Below, piece by piece: positions 23,077-35,427 of a DNA stretch of 64,000 nt (position 1 is the stretch's first letter; every line of letters begins with the position of its first letter). The DNA comes from Sclerotinia nivalis. Taxonomy: Eukaryota; Ascomycota; Leotiomycetes; Helotiales; Sclerotiniaceae. Location: NCBI GenBank assembly GCA_029531795.1, contig JAPEIS010000001.1, forward strand, positions 5,394,001-5,458,000, given 5' to 3'. The notes under the pieces are model-generated. The model saw only the letters and a program-made list of their open reading frames with translations. It ran no database searches and was not told the origin of the DNA. Made by a program: the position numbers and the translations under genes.

Positions 23077-24220
23077 AATTGAAACAATAGTATTATAATT
23101 GGAAAAGGTATTAACAGAAACTTATTTACCAAAAAAAAGATTACCATTGATATCATAAATAACATAACAATTAATCTGAAAATAGCCGATCTTATTACAA
23201 CAATTACAAAAAACCATAAAATTAAACTTCTTTTTCTTATTTTGCAAATCCTTTTTCTATTATCCTTTTTATTTCATTGTATCGAAATCTATAGAATCAT
23301 TATCAGCAATAAATGCTTTACTAGAATTTTTATTATAATACTCAACGTTACAAAGATTCTGACTCCAAATAAAGAATTTCTTTTACCAACCATCAACATC
23401 ATCGACCGTACAAAAATTCGAATCACCAATGACCAAAGTTCGAAAGGAAACCATAACCTTTTGCTTCATCGCGTTAACAATCTCGCAATCAGACTTGTAG
23501 CAAAAGTTAGCAAAATGAAACAACATAAAAAAGAAAACCAAAAAGGATTCCTTTAGATCTATAGAAAGCTTATCGAATTTGAACAAAACTTCCCTTTCGA
23601 TATCCACAAAGATATATAATTTGTCCAATTTGGCCAAAAACGAAACAGCAGAATCGAAACAAATGAAATCGTCAACGAATCTAGTAATATCTATAATACA
23701 CTCTTATCGTACTTGATCATCGAGAAGACTAATAGCATAGCTAATCTTCTTTTATTCGAAAGCAAAAAGTTGTAAATCGATTATCCAATAGAATTGTAAA
23801 CCCAACTTCCAAAACTGATAATCCTTTTATCGAACAAAAATATTAGATCTTTCGCCTTTAAAAACAAACAGATCCTTCTGAGTTTGACAAAGAATAATCG
23901 ATTTCTGGCTAGTAGCAACACCACCGACATCCAACTGAGCTTGCTTGCCGACTAGAGTACGAAAAAGCTCAACGTTTTCCGCTTTGAATTCCTCGATCTT
24001 ATTTGTTTAAATAACGATCTTCGATAATAAAGAAAACATAATTCAAATAAACAATTTGTTCGTTAAAACCGACAACAAGGTTTAGCATCACTGGAGCATC
24101 CAATTCTACTAGGATTTGTATAATAGTAGACCATTGGCCGAAAACTCATTGGATTTCAATACAAATTCCTTCAATAGAAATAGGAATCGCATTATCAACA
24201 AATATAGAACCAGAAACCAT
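23077..24220 (-). pseudogene. B1 gag, 5' part with zinc knuckle
   Basis: ATG at 24218-24220 opens a frame starting MVSGSIFVDN; the same frame carries into pol beyond C1. A gag N-terminal and capsid-like region follows, with stops. At 23167-23208 the knuckle reads C-N-C-C-N-K-I-G-Y-F-Q-I-N-C: exact C-X2-C-X4-H-X4-C spacing with His changed to Tyr (CAT to TAT). The gene continues at 15939. In B2 the start codon is ATA. Confidence 0.82.
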
Positions 24221-24500
24221 TATAAAAAGAATTACAATTGTACAAAATAATCAATAGGGAATTTGCGATTACACAAAAACAATCAAAAACAAATACAAAA
24301 GCCTACAAATAAATACGATCGCACAAAAACAATCAGGGATTAGAAGCTACGCAAAAACAGATAAGAAACACAACTACACAAAAGCAAACGAATTACGACA
24401 ACACGAAAGCAATCGAAAACAAACACAGAAGCCTACAAATGATTTGACAAGGCCAGATCACTTCGTAAAATAACAGAGCCTTTGAAAGGATAATACAAAC
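24221..24500 (-). repeat. B1 leader with degenerate short repeats
   Basis: Between the 5' LTR and the gag start. Irregular repeats of a unit like ACACAAAAACAATC (plus strand) every 20-50 bp at about 24230-24420. B2 has a longer version (51421-51720). May be part of the packaging leader; no coding potential seen. Confidence 0.6.
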
Positions 24501-24663
24501 TATCACAGTAAAGGAAAAGGTATATATAAATTTGATCTATTGTTGTACTACGAGAAGGAGAAGAAGGTCAAGGAGGTGACCTGACTATATAGAAGTGAGT
24601 ATATGCATGTGTGCCTAAGGCTCACATGATCACGTGCAGGTGAAGGGAGATGAACCCGTAACA
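24501..24663 (-). repeat. 5' LTR of B1 (163 bp)
   Basis: Begins TATCACAGTA and ends CCCGTAACA, followed by TSD ATTTG. Contains CATGTG/CACATG arms around TAAGG. Confidence 0.93.
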
Positions 24664-24668
24664 ATTTG

Positions 24669-26605
24669 TATCTTTAATTCATTATTAAATGGAATCTATA
24701 GTTTTTTATAATAGTAGATTTTATTATTGTAAATATAGTAATCCTGTATAATTATTTATAAGGTTTTCCTAAATTCTTTTGATCATTTAATTGTAAAGGG
24801 GTTTTCGATTATTGATATTAATTGTTTGACTATATTTGATTTATTGTATACTATATTAATGAATTCGTCGATAGGTTTGTCTTCAAATGGTATTATTCAA
24901 TTTATTGTAGTTAATAAAAGATCGTCTATAAGTTCTTTATATAGATCTATATCGAATCTATCAATAAATAAAACGATACGCTTCTAGTTTTTTAAATATT
25001 CGTTGTTAGGATTAGAATTATCAGATCGATCCTTTTGTCAGCAGTTCAAAGCATTTGACCGAATTGCTTTAATTCTTAATCGATAAACAATTCGGAAATT
25101 GTATTGAAATAGAAACTTTGATTATCGTATTTGATATTGATTTAATACTTTCGTCATTGTAAAGTATTCCAGATTTTTGTGATCGGTTAGAATTTCGAAT
25201 TCCTATTGAAATCCTTGTAATTCTGATTGCAATTTTTCTATTGATTTAATAATAGCTAATAGTTTTTTATTGTAAATCTCGTAATTATATTCAACAATCG
25301 AATATTTCGAAGAAAAGTATATTACTGATTGTAAAACATTATTGTTATTATATTGAGAAAATATCCTTTCCGAAATCCAATCCGAAGTATCTATTTCCAA
25401 TACAGTTTTCCTATTGTAATTAAAATAGACAAGTATTGGAATTATTGTGAATACTTTCTTTAGATTCTCGAATATTATTATATAATTGTTCTTTTATTGT
25501 TAATCTATTCCTTTCTACAAAAGATCATTTAAAGAATAATAGATTTTTGAAAAGTCTTTTATAAATCGATAATAAAAATTTGCAAAACTGAAGAATCGTT
25601 GTAAATCTTTAACAAACATTAATTATATTCAAGAGATAATAATTGATACTTTATTTTAATTCATTTTTATATTTTCGATTATAATTATAAAACTTAAGTA
25701 TTTCGTAAAAGTTGTTTCGAATTTGTATTTATTAATATCGATTTGTAAATCAGTATCTTGCAATTTCTGGATTATATTGTGAATATATTCTCGATATTGA
25801 TTTTTATTTTCGGAGTATATAAAAATGTTATTGAAATATGTAATATAATATTTATTCAGTTCGTCAAACAAAATGTAATTAATGTAATATTAAAATGATA
25901 TTGATATATTGTAAAAATCAAAAAGTATAATTAATGATTTGAATAATCCAAATCGAATAATGAAAATAGTTTTCTATTTGTTACTTTTTGCAATATAAAG
26001 TTTGTTGAAAACAACAATAATATTTAATTTGATATAGATTTTTATATTGCAAAAAGCATTTAGAATTTCTCGAACAATTGATAAAAAATATCGATTTTTA
26101 ATAGTAATATTATTCAAATTATAATAATTCTGATAAATACGAATTCCTTTATTAGATTTGATTGTTAGGAATAATAGGGTTGCGTTTTGTAATCTTGATT
26201 CCCGAATAAAACTTTTGATAAGATTGTTATCGATCCATTTTCGAATTATCTTTAATTCGAAAAAGAACAAAGGATGATTTTTGAAATATAAAGGTTCTTT
26301 TTTAAGTATTAACTTTATCTTATGATTCTATATCTATTATAAAGGAAATATATCTGTATAACAAAATAGAAAAGCAAATAGTTTATCTTGAAATTATAAA
26401 GAGAGTTTTTCCTTAATCTTGTTATCATTAAATGATAATTTGCTATTGAGGAATTTCTCGATATTTATTTCTATTATTTTTCGAAAGTATTCTGATTGAT
26501 AGTAATAGTAAACAAAATCGTAAAGTTTCGGAAATATTTTGACTAATGTATCAGCGATATTGCTTTTTCTATATAGTATATCCTTAAAGTCTTATCCCTG
26601 AAAAG
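24669..26605 (-). pseudogene. E RT and RNase H
   Basis: Continues E between B1 and A3. RNase H at 25400-25200 (MEIDTSDWISERIFSQYNN) parallels B1. RT at 26270-25660; the catalytic box is YFNN instead of YxDD (near 25830), so polymerase activity is lost. A tether region lies at 25000-24700. Ends at AAAAG (26601-26605), the left TSD of A3. The sequence is more degraded than B1 or B2. Confidence 0.8.
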
Positions 26606-26818
26606 TATCACGGAGGCAACAGACAGAATAACAGGAATCACTTTTATTAATAAAATATAGTTCGAAAAACTATGTTTCTATAAAAGAAACGGTTCCTTAA
26701 ATATATTTATATATAGCGTTAGCCCCGATCGGGGCTAGCTTACATTTATCCGAGGTCCGACTTTTATAGATTGGAATCTGAACAATCTTTGTATATTATA
26801 TATAGGGATCTTATAATA
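26606..26818 (-). repeat. 3' LTR of A3
   Basis: TATCACGGAGGC...TTATAATA; hairpin GTTAGCCCCG/CGGGGCTAGC kept. A pyrimidine stretch CCCCCTTTTT at 26822-26831 is the purine tract on the minus strand. Confidence 0.93.
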
Positions 26819-26833
26819 GTATCCCCCTTTTTA

Positions 26834-28934
26834 GAGTCGAGCTCTGTTGAAACGATTAGGGGATCAGATTTATCTGGATAATAATGATAATAATTACAAA
26901 TCAGTTTTTGAGTATTCTTCAAATACTTTGTAAGTTTTTCGATAGATGTATCATAGTCTATCTATCGAACAATATACTTCAAACAAGGGTCATTATAGTT
27001 TCAATATTTTTATTGAGAATTCAGGATTTCCTTTATATCGAATTACTCAATACCTTCAATTTCGACAAAAGAGGGAGGTGGGTTATATTGATCGAGGATA
27101 GAATTATCATTGGTAGGATACAATAGATTAATATAAAAGACCAAATGATTTCTTATAAAGGTAGGAAATTTCAGTTTATAAATGTATGAATTTATAGTCT
27201 TCAGGATTTGGAAGGGATTTAAATTCTTTCAATCTAGTTTCTTTTGGGAATAAAAAATTCGGATATTCTTAGTATTAAATTAGATTAGATTTTTAGACTG
27301 GTATTAACGGGCAGGCAAACGATGGGAATCGGTATTCTTCGAATAACGGGTTTGATTAGCAATCAGTTCGATCTTCAAATGATCGACGATCGATTTCATC
27401 TTTTTGATGAATTCTTTAGTATCCAGGATTCCAAAACGATCGAAGAATACAATAGATTCGAAATCCATTCGAGGATGGAAATTGTAATTAGCAAAAAACG
27501 GCGATAGGTAAGAGCTTTTGAATCAAATAGAGTTAATCAAGAATTCGGCGATTGATAGTTATTCGGATCAATTGTTCTGTAGATAGGATATATACAAATG
27601 AAGATATTGTTCGAGTATTGTATTCATTTTTTTCATTTGTTCATCAGTTTCAGAATGATAAGTTATCGATAGTTTCGAAATAGTATTTAATTGTTTACAG
27701 ATATGTTTTTAGAAGTCAGAGATAAACTGAATTCTATAATTAGATATAATAGTCTATAATAGATTGTGGAGTTTTCATATATACTTTAGGAATAAATGGA
27801 AGATTTTTTCGGAGTTATAGATTCTTTAATAGAATAGAAAATGCTTTATCTTAATTAATTAATCGATTATAATAAATATTGTATTGTATTTAAAAATTTT
27901 CGGAAGATAGATAATGAAATCGATTGAGATATTTCTTTAGGTTTATTATAAAATCGAGAGAGGATATAAAACTCCTTTTTGTTTTCTATAGTTCGGAGCG
28001 ATTCGGTGGCAATTATGATAATTGTGTATTCAATAGAAAATATAATTGTAATATCTAAATCAATAATAGTTTCGGGAAAGTAGTTCGAAGATATAAGTAT
28101 AATACGGGTATCCGGTAATAAAGGAATCGTAGATCATTTAAAAAAGCTTTGCTTTCAAAGGATTGTAATTAGGAATATAAAGTTTCTTATAATAATATAA
28201 TAGATCATTATTCATAGTATATTTAGATAATATAATATATAAATATTTAATGGTATTCTTTTTTAAAACCTTTAGGATCGATAATGGAAATGAGTTGGAT
28301 AGGTAAGCTTTAGCAAATAAGGGTTTCAATTCTTCAGGGAGTTCCAATTGTATAGATTCAGATTATTGGATAGGGATTAGATTATTGGGTATTGTAAATG
28401 ATTCAGGTTTATAGGTAGGTAATCTGGGTTCCTGAATAGATGGTTCGAGATTGCGAAATAATGATGAGGTATTGGTATAGATTTGATTATGAGTTGTAAT
28501 TGCAAAATAGATTTTCTTTTTTAGATTAATAATAGAAAATAGGTTTGTATTTAGATTTTCAATTTTCAGAATAGTTTAATTTTGATGAAGAAGGTATTCA
28601 TCTTCTTTTTTAGATAAATCCTTTAATCTTCTGATTAGAGTATCGAATTTCGCTTTTTGCTTTTCGGGATGGTATATAATCTTGAAATTGAAACAGGATA
28701 GAAATTCAGATCAACAAATTTGACGATGGTTTAATAACTTTGTAATTGTAAAGTACTTCAGATTTTTATAATCTATAATAATCTTGATCGGAAAAGAGGT
28801 GTTTTCTAATTCGGATTGTTATTTTTCGAAACAATGGATAATTACTAATAATTCTTTATTATAAATCTCGTAGTTATATTCTACAATCGAATATTTCTTA
28901 GAGAAATATACAATAGGTTTCAAAATCCTATCAT
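26834..28934 (-). pseudogene. A3 pol 3' part: RNase H end, integrase, chromodomain
   Basis: Chromodomain at about 26850-27060, integrase at about 27150-28350 (reads KAYLSNSFPLSILKVLKKN at the N-terminal side, as in A1 and A2), RNase H C-terminal half at about 28700-28930. The gene is cut inside RNase H by the solo LTR at 28935; ATCAT (28930-28934) is the left TSD. Many stops. Confidence 0.82.
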
Positions 28935-29171
28935 TATCACGGAGGCAGCAGACAGGATAACAAAAATCACTTTTATTGATAAGACGTAGCTCGAAGAGCT
29001 ACGTTTCTACAGAAGGAACGTTTCCTTTAAATATATTTGTATGTGCTAGGGCTTCGAGCCCTAGCGCTCTTACAGGGTACGATCACCGAGCGTGCCCCGC
29101 TCGGTGCTGGATCGGACAGGTGGAGCCTACTAAAGGGGCCGGTCCAGTGGCCCGGCCCTGACCCCGTGACA
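28935..29171 (-). repeat. Solo LTR A-prime no. 1 (237 bp)
   Basis: TATCACGGAGGC...ACCCCGTGACA with perfect TSD ATCAT (28930-28934 and 29172-29176). Related to LTR A over the outer 110 bp, but the centre differs and is GC-rich. Hairpins: ACGTAGCTC/GAGCTACGT (28984-29004), GCTAGGGCT/AGCCCTAGC (29045-29065), CACCGAGCG/CGCTCGGTG (29084-29106). Little RIP-like damage compared with flanks. Short ORFs over it are chance. Confidence 0.95.
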
Positions 29172-29176
29172 ATCAT

Positions 29177-30960
29177 TATTATATTGAAAAAGGATTTCAA
29201 TAGATATATAATCCGATATATCCATTTCTAAAATCATATCCTTTTTTTAATCGAAAGAGATTAATATAGGTACTATTATAAATACAGTTTTCAAATTCGA
29301 AAACGATTTCTCACAAACAAGATCCTATTGGAAGACTATATCCTTCTTAATCAGATTTACTATCAAACAAATGATCGAAAAGAAGCTGTGAATAAAGTAT
29401 CGATAGAAATTGTTAAATCTTATAAATATTTATATATTTGTTAAATTCTTCGGTGTTTTTCAATCAATTATTGTTTTAATTTTGGTTGGGTTTATTCGGA
29501 TTCTCTTTCGATCTATAATTAGATCTAGGAATTTCGTTTTAGATTTCAGGAATTTGTATTTCAATAAATTGATATACAATCTGGTTTTTTGTAAAATATC
29601 TAATATTTTTTGTATATGCTTTATATGTTTAGAATGAATTTTATTGTAAATCAAAATATTATCCAAATAAGCAATGCAGAATATATCTAGATATTCTTTT
29701 AGAGTATCGTTGATAAATCATTGAAATATTGTTGGAGCTCCGATCAACCCAAATGATATAATCAAGGTTTCGAATAGATTGAATCGGGTATGAAATGCAA
29801 TCAGATATTTTTGTTCTTTCTTGATTCGGATATTATTGAAAACCGAGATGATATCTATTTTCGTAAAATACTTCATCCCTTTCAGGTTATTCAAGGACTT
29901 TTTGATTAAAGACAACGGGTATCGGTTTTTTATAAACAAATTATTCAATACACAATAGTCTATATAGAATCGAAGACTATTATTGGATTTCTTAATAAAT
30001 AAAACAAATGAAACAGAAACAAAGGAATTCGATTGGATAAATCCTTTTGCTAGGTTTTCCTTTAATCATTTTTGCAAAACTTTCAATTCGTCCCGAGATA
30101 TTGAATATAGGGCTCCAAATAGTAGTTTAGTTTTATCTTGCAATTGGATATTATAATTGTATAGATGATATAAAGGTAGTTTGTTAACATTATATAAAGA
30201 AAATATATCGATTTACAAATGGAATTTAGCAAACAGATTTTTGGGAATAGGATTTTCTTTTTCTTTCAGGATTCGGTCTATCAAATCGATACTAGTTTAG
30301 AATATCTTGTAACCTCGATGGATATATATCGAGCAAGTTTGGATTGAAATATTTATTATATTTTTTTTCTTTAATGTTTCAGAATGGGATAGTAAATAAG
30401 TAGAACAGGTTTTGATAGGGATATCGGATAGAATTCGGATATTCGATGATTGTATAGATATATTACAAGACTTTCGGTAGAATTCGTTATTGAAACAAAA
30501 GGTATTGGATGTGAATCCGATATAGAAATCGTACTTTTTTAGCTAGGTTAGTTTTAGAACAATCGAATAATGGATTAATTCAATGATATAGATTTTCGAT
30601 CTTTTTTTATAATGATTATTGATTTGCAGATCGGTTAAGATATAATGATTTATTTAGTTTTTAGATAGTATTTTTCTGTCGAATTTAATGACTTCGAACG
30701 GAACAGGTAATTTGTATATTGAGAACTTGGTAGCTTCAATTCAATTTCGGTTTACGAAAGTATATTCTTTGTATCCGTTATTTACTATAATATAAATAGG
30801 ATAAGATCGATTAGATATCGATAAGACAGTAATAAACAATATCATCAGATTTGTTTGATTATTTGTTTTTTCAGTGAAAGATAAACTTCGAATTGTAGTA
30901 GTGGATAAATGTAATATATATAGGGTTTTCGTTTGATAATGATTTATATTAGGTGGGTTC
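29177..30960 (-). pseudogene. A3 pol 5' part: protease region, RT, RNase H start
   Basis: Continues A3 pol upstream of the solo LTR. RT at about 30100-29460: [15 protein letters not shown], then the catalytic box with one Asp changed (YLDN, DNILIYNK at 29660). RNase H starts at about 29350. The protease region (about 30750-30300) has no clear D-S-G. Confidence 0.82.
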
Positions 30961-32080
30961 CGTTTTCCGAATTCAGGAAGTTGGGAAGGGATAGATTGTA
31001 TGATGATATAATATATAGTTGAATTTGGGCAAAGGATGGAATAGGGGATAATGGGGCAAGATTGGTAAGATTAGTTTTAGCTTGTATAAGATGATTATCT
31101 GGGAACAAGTAGTTCTTTATATAATAATCAGTAGATTTATAATGAAAGTATTCCTTTTGTTTATATTTATTAGTATGTTTTTAGGAATTGAGATCTATTG
31201 GATTTCCAGCAGGTATAATCGTAGTAGGAATAGTAGATCGGATAATAGTATTTGAAAACAGAGTAAAGGTATAATTAATAGGATTCAGATTTTGAATTGT
31301 AGTATGGGGTGGCGGGACGATTGGATTGCAACCGGAATTGATTGGTTTTATCAAATATAGACGGCGATTCTCTAATATCTATACGAAAACAGCGAATATA
31401 TCAGTGCTATTTGTAAATAGCTCAATAATAACAATCTAGTTTTTTAGTTTATTCGATAGAGTTTATTCTAATAGGATAATTAAAGTACTATTATCGTCGG
31501 CCATCCCAGCTTCCAATACTAATCTTTGGAACTTAATATAGAAGATATTGAACGATTGGTTCCTCTATTTCAAATTGATTAGGAGTTTTCGGGCTTCGAT
31601 CCGTTTGTTTTGGTTTTTATAAGCTTTTTTCAATATTTATAATAGATCCTTATAATCAATAAATTTAACAAATTACTCTTTGATATTATATAATCGAATT
31701 TGTATAACAATAGATCCAATTAATCTTCCAATTATGTAAATCAAATGATACAGGATTAGATATTTTTTCATTTAATTGAGGCTTCGATAGAATAGAAGCA
31801 ATAATCAGGATTGTAACGGGTGTCAAGAGTGAGGGATCGATTAGATCGGTGGGAGTTGAAACAAATAGAGCGATAAGAATAGGATGAAATTGAATTAGAT
31901 AGGTAATTAATCTATCGTTTTTCTTCTTTCATTATATGAATACAGTTTTCTCGATTTGTAAATCGAAAATAAATTTTTGAATTACAGATTGCAGATCGAT
32001 TATCTTTGCCTTTATTCTTATATTATAATCGTAAAGAGAGGTAAGATAATGATACCAGATCGTAATATCGTTAGTTACAA
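30961..32080 (-). pseudogene. A3 gag
   Basis: Homologous to A2 gag with about 100 bp missing near 31745. The zinc knuckle near 31100-31150 is more decayed than in A2 (all Cys to Tyr or Asn). Start not fixed; the border is approximate. Confidence 0.68.
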
Positions 32081-32176
32081 TAATAGCGAATTCTTTGGGG
32101 GAATTGGATTAACTAAACAAATATAGACAGAATAACATTATAGAAGTATCGATACAAATAGGTAGAAGCTATATAG

Positions 32177-32389
32177 TATCACAAAGACAATAGATAGAAT
32201 AATAGAAATCACTTTTATTAATAAAATATAGTTCGAACAGCTATATTTCTATAAAAAGAACAATTCCTTAAATACATTTATATATAGCGTTAGCCCCGAC
32301 CGGGGCTAGCCTACACTTATCCGAGGTCCGACTCTTATGGGTCGGAACCCGAGCGGTCTCCGTATACTATATACGGGGACCCCGTGACA
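32177..32389 (-). repeat. 5' LTR of A3
   Basis: Best preserved LTR A in the window. Hairpins: TAGCCCCG/CGGGGCTA (32291-32308), TCCGAC/GTCGGA (32327-32346) and a 12-bp stem with one wobble, GGTCTCCGTATA/TATACGGGGACC (32355-32381). Confidence 0.94.
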
Positions 32390-32394
32390 AAAAG

Positions 32395-33436
32395 TTGAAA
32401 TCATTGTTGTTTTATATAAATATTCTTATTGGATAATCTCTTTTGTTTGATCTAATTTCTTTTATATAAAATATATAATCTTCACTTTATTTTATTAACA
32501 AAAAGATATAAAACTAATAATTTATAATTAATGAATATTATCTAAATCTGATCTTATATTGGAAATGATTTCGATTTGCTCTTTTGGGATTGAAATTGAT
32601 AATAATAATAAGAATTCATTCTTTAGTATTGATTTTGATCAATATTATCCAACGATCTTTTGTATAGGCTTATACTAAATAGAACATCGGTTTTGTATCA
32701 TTTGTATTTAAGATAATACTCCTTTATTACAAATTCTTATACAATAATGATTTATATTAGATATCAAAATCTTATCGATTTGCAAATCGATTCTAGAATC
32801 TTTTATCGATTTATAATCTTCGTTTGTAGAAACTGATTCATTATAATCTTACTCCGATAACTTTTTTAAGATTATCTTAAAATTTTGAATATATATTTCA
32901 TTATCTTTGTTTTCGTCTTTGATAAATAGTAATAAATATCAAGAAGAATTCTTCTTTATATTAAAAAGGAAAGTTTTAATTGAAAATAATATATCAAGAA
33001 TTTTATCGATAAATGATTTTGTAGATATATTACTTTTGCATATTTGATCTGTATATATTAACGAAGGGATTATTGATATTTATATTGGATCGAATATATT
33101 ATAAAAGTAATAATGAATCATACAATATTGAAAGTTGAAAAAAAGAATTATATTCTGTTAATTTATATATGGATTATAGTATTATAATTATAATAATCCG
33201 AAAATAATTGGAATTTCCTTAGAAAGTTTTGTAACGAAAAATAATTATATTTCTTTATATTGTTTTATCGTTATATTTATTACAAAATAATCAATGATAA
33301 TATCTACAATGTTTTTATTTGCCAAACGAAGTTCGTAACGATATAATAAAGATCGAATTGGGATATGATTTCGATCAATGAAAGAACAATCAACGAATGC
33401 TTTTCCTGAATATCCATTATTAATCAAATTGATCAT
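32395..33436 (-). pseudogene. E protease and protease-RT linker
   Basis: Retropepsin at 33436-33245: INLINNGYSGKAFVDCSF aligns with ISLIDSGCFGEVFVDRSF of B1; the D-S-G triplet is N-N-G here, so it is inactive. 32395-33240 is an AT-rich linker up to the A3 insertion, corresponding to B1 15370-14300, with no motif I can name. Confidence 0.75.
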
Positions 33437-35139
33437 ATTGAAAAAAGAGGAGTATATTAGGAATATAATAATTTAAACGAATAGAGATTTGCTATTTATA
33501 AAATTGAACTATAAAGATTCTTTGTTAGTTATTATTCGTTGTATTTATTCTATATCTTTTGATAATTCCCGCAAACGATTTATCGCAAAGATTAAACTTT
33601 TCCCGAATGCTTTTGAATAGATATAAATAATGATAATACTATATTACAAAAAGATATATTTGATATACTTTTTGATAATACTAATACTTCTTTTTCAACA
33701 AACCCGATGAATATATTAAAATATTGTTGTTGGTGATTATTGTAATCTTGATAATTACCTTATTGGAAACTTCTATAACCAATTGAATTAAAAAAACAGT
33801 ATTATTGAATTTGAGATTATACTTAATATCTTTCTTATTGGTAGCCACTTCGATTGATTAAACTATTCGGATAATATTATTGATTTTGATATAATTAATG
33901 ATTACCTCTCAAATAACTATTTCTATAAGAAATACCTTTATATTCATTTGCATTTCTTATAGTATTGATTTGTTTCTTTGTTTCACAATCTGCAACTCGA
34001 TACCCAAATTGTTTACAAAAATGATATAGATTATAAAGGTATTCGTATTCTCTTTATATTTGTTTTGGAGTTCTGATTGTATCGAAATCCATAGAGTTGC
34101 CTTGGATATAAAATGCTAATAATGCTTATCGTTGAATATAAATTGAATTAGGTTTTGAAGAATTTGTATTGTAATATTTATTATCCCGACAATTTTGATT
34201 TTATACTTGGAATTTCTTTTTTCATCCTTCAATATCAATGAGTTTGCAAAGATTTGAATCGCTTTTTATTAATACCTTCAATTTGTCGATGATTTTTTGT
34301 TTCATTATAAAGACCATTTCTTAAAAAGTCTTTCCATTAAATACACCCAAATATTCTAATTATAAATAAAAAGAGGAAAATGGGATTTTGTTATCTATTT
34401 TGAATTTATCGAATTTGATTGTTGCCTTATGTTCAATATCAATTGAAATATAAAGATCATCGAGTTTCTTCAGGAATGTATCCACAATAGTAAATTCCGA
34501 TATATCATCTATGATTCCTTCAATATCCTTTCGTTTTTCCTATCGAATTATTTCTTTCAAAAGCAAAACTATATATAACAATTTCTTTTGTTTTGTATCG
34601 AAAACTACAGGATCGTTTTTCCAATAGATATATAAACCCATTTTTCAATCTTTGTATTTGCTTTATTGAATCAAAAAACTTGTTTTTTCATCTTTGAACG
34701 ATTCAGAATTCTTCGTAATTTGTTATAATCGATAGATTGATACAACAAAGTTTACACCGATAAATGATTGATCAAATTGTTCCCGAAAAACAAAGTTCTG
34801 AATTATTAATCTTATATTAATTATATTATTTAATTGCAGATCTCCTTATAGTATATATATCTCTTATCGGTATTGCTCTATTTGAACTAATATCTATTCT
34901 ATAAAACTAAATAAATGTTACATATATACAACAACTTCAGGATTCTATATATTAATAAACATATCAGAAACAAAAATTGGATCTTTAAAATCTCTATCTT
35001 TAATACTGAAGAATTCATATACAAACTATTGATAATTAAAGAAAACAGATTTAATATACTCTCGGAATTCAGATATTGTCTTTAATCAGACTAAAAGTAT
35101 CGATAGTTCTAATAAAGTTGATTGAATAGTATCCAACAT
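33437..35139 (-). pseudogene. E gag
   Basis: ATG at 35137-35139 opens a frame starting MLDTIQSTLLELS, similar in placement to B gag. CCHC knuckle at 33985-34026: Y-H-F-C-K-Q-F-G-Y-R-V-A-D-C, correct spacing with the first Cys and the His changed to Tyr. An Arg/Gly/Asn-rich stretch lies between knuckle and protease. Many stops. Confidence 0.72.
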
Positions 35140-35230
35140 AATGATAGATTATTTAAGATAATCTTAAAAACTGAAATATAATTGTAAAGTCTTTGATTTC
35201 GAATATATAACAACATAATACTAATTAAAT

Positions 35231-35287
35231 CGAGATCTAGATCTGAGTCTAAATCTAGATCTGGATCTAGATCTGGATCTGGATTGG
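35231..35287 (-). repeat. Hexamer tandem repeat in E leader
   Basis: About nine copies of GATCTA/GATCTG (plus strand), some imperfect, between the 5' LTR and gag of E. In one minus-strand frame it would read alternating Pro/Leu-Asp, but it lies upstream of the gag ATG. Not present in B. Confidence 0.8.
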
Positions 35288-35427
35288 AATCGAATTAAAG
35301 CATTGTTTATTGTTTATCAATATATTGATAGTCGAAGTTTTCAAGTATTTCATGAAATTGATTATTTGATAAAACTAAACTGTCTTTCCCGTTCAACAGC
35401 AAAGTCTTTATAGAGGATAGAATATAC

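Larger units (their letters stand above)
10803..24663 (-). mobile_element. Gypsy B1, split by copia C1
   Basis: Minus-strand Ty3/gypsy element, own length about 6.7 kb, with 163-bp LTRs at 10803-10965 and 24501-24663 and perfect TSD ATTTG (10798-10802 and 24664-24668). It lies in E. Copia C1 splits the gag C-terminus. C1 plus its TSD add a multiple of three bases, so the B1 gag-pol frame is the same on both sides. Confidence 0.94.
26606..32389 (-). mobile_element. Gypsy A3, full length, with a solo LTR inside
   Basis: Minus-strand family-A element, LTRs 26606-26818 and 32177-32389 (213 bp each), perfect TSD AAAAG (26601-26605 and 32390-32394). Inserted in E upstream of its RT. Own length about 5.54 kb; relative to A2 it lacks roughly 100 bp in gag near 31745, apparently lost between short ATCAAA repeats. 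Confidence 0.95.

Noticed and set aside
24221..24500. Possible CRISPR-like array in the B leader
   Set aside because: Repeats are irregular in spacing and sequence and lie in a retrotransposon leader; no array structure or cas gene, and the context is fungal.
28976..29161. 61-codon ORF within solo LTR A-prime no. 1 (and its twin at 37567-37752)
   Set aside because: Falls wholly within the LTR and its hairpins, with no recognisable domain. Open by chance in GC-rich sequence.
35231..35287. Hexamer repeat as a telomere or subtelomere marker
   Set aside because: Unit GATCTA/GATCTG is not a fungal telomere repeat (TTAGGG type) and sits inside element E.
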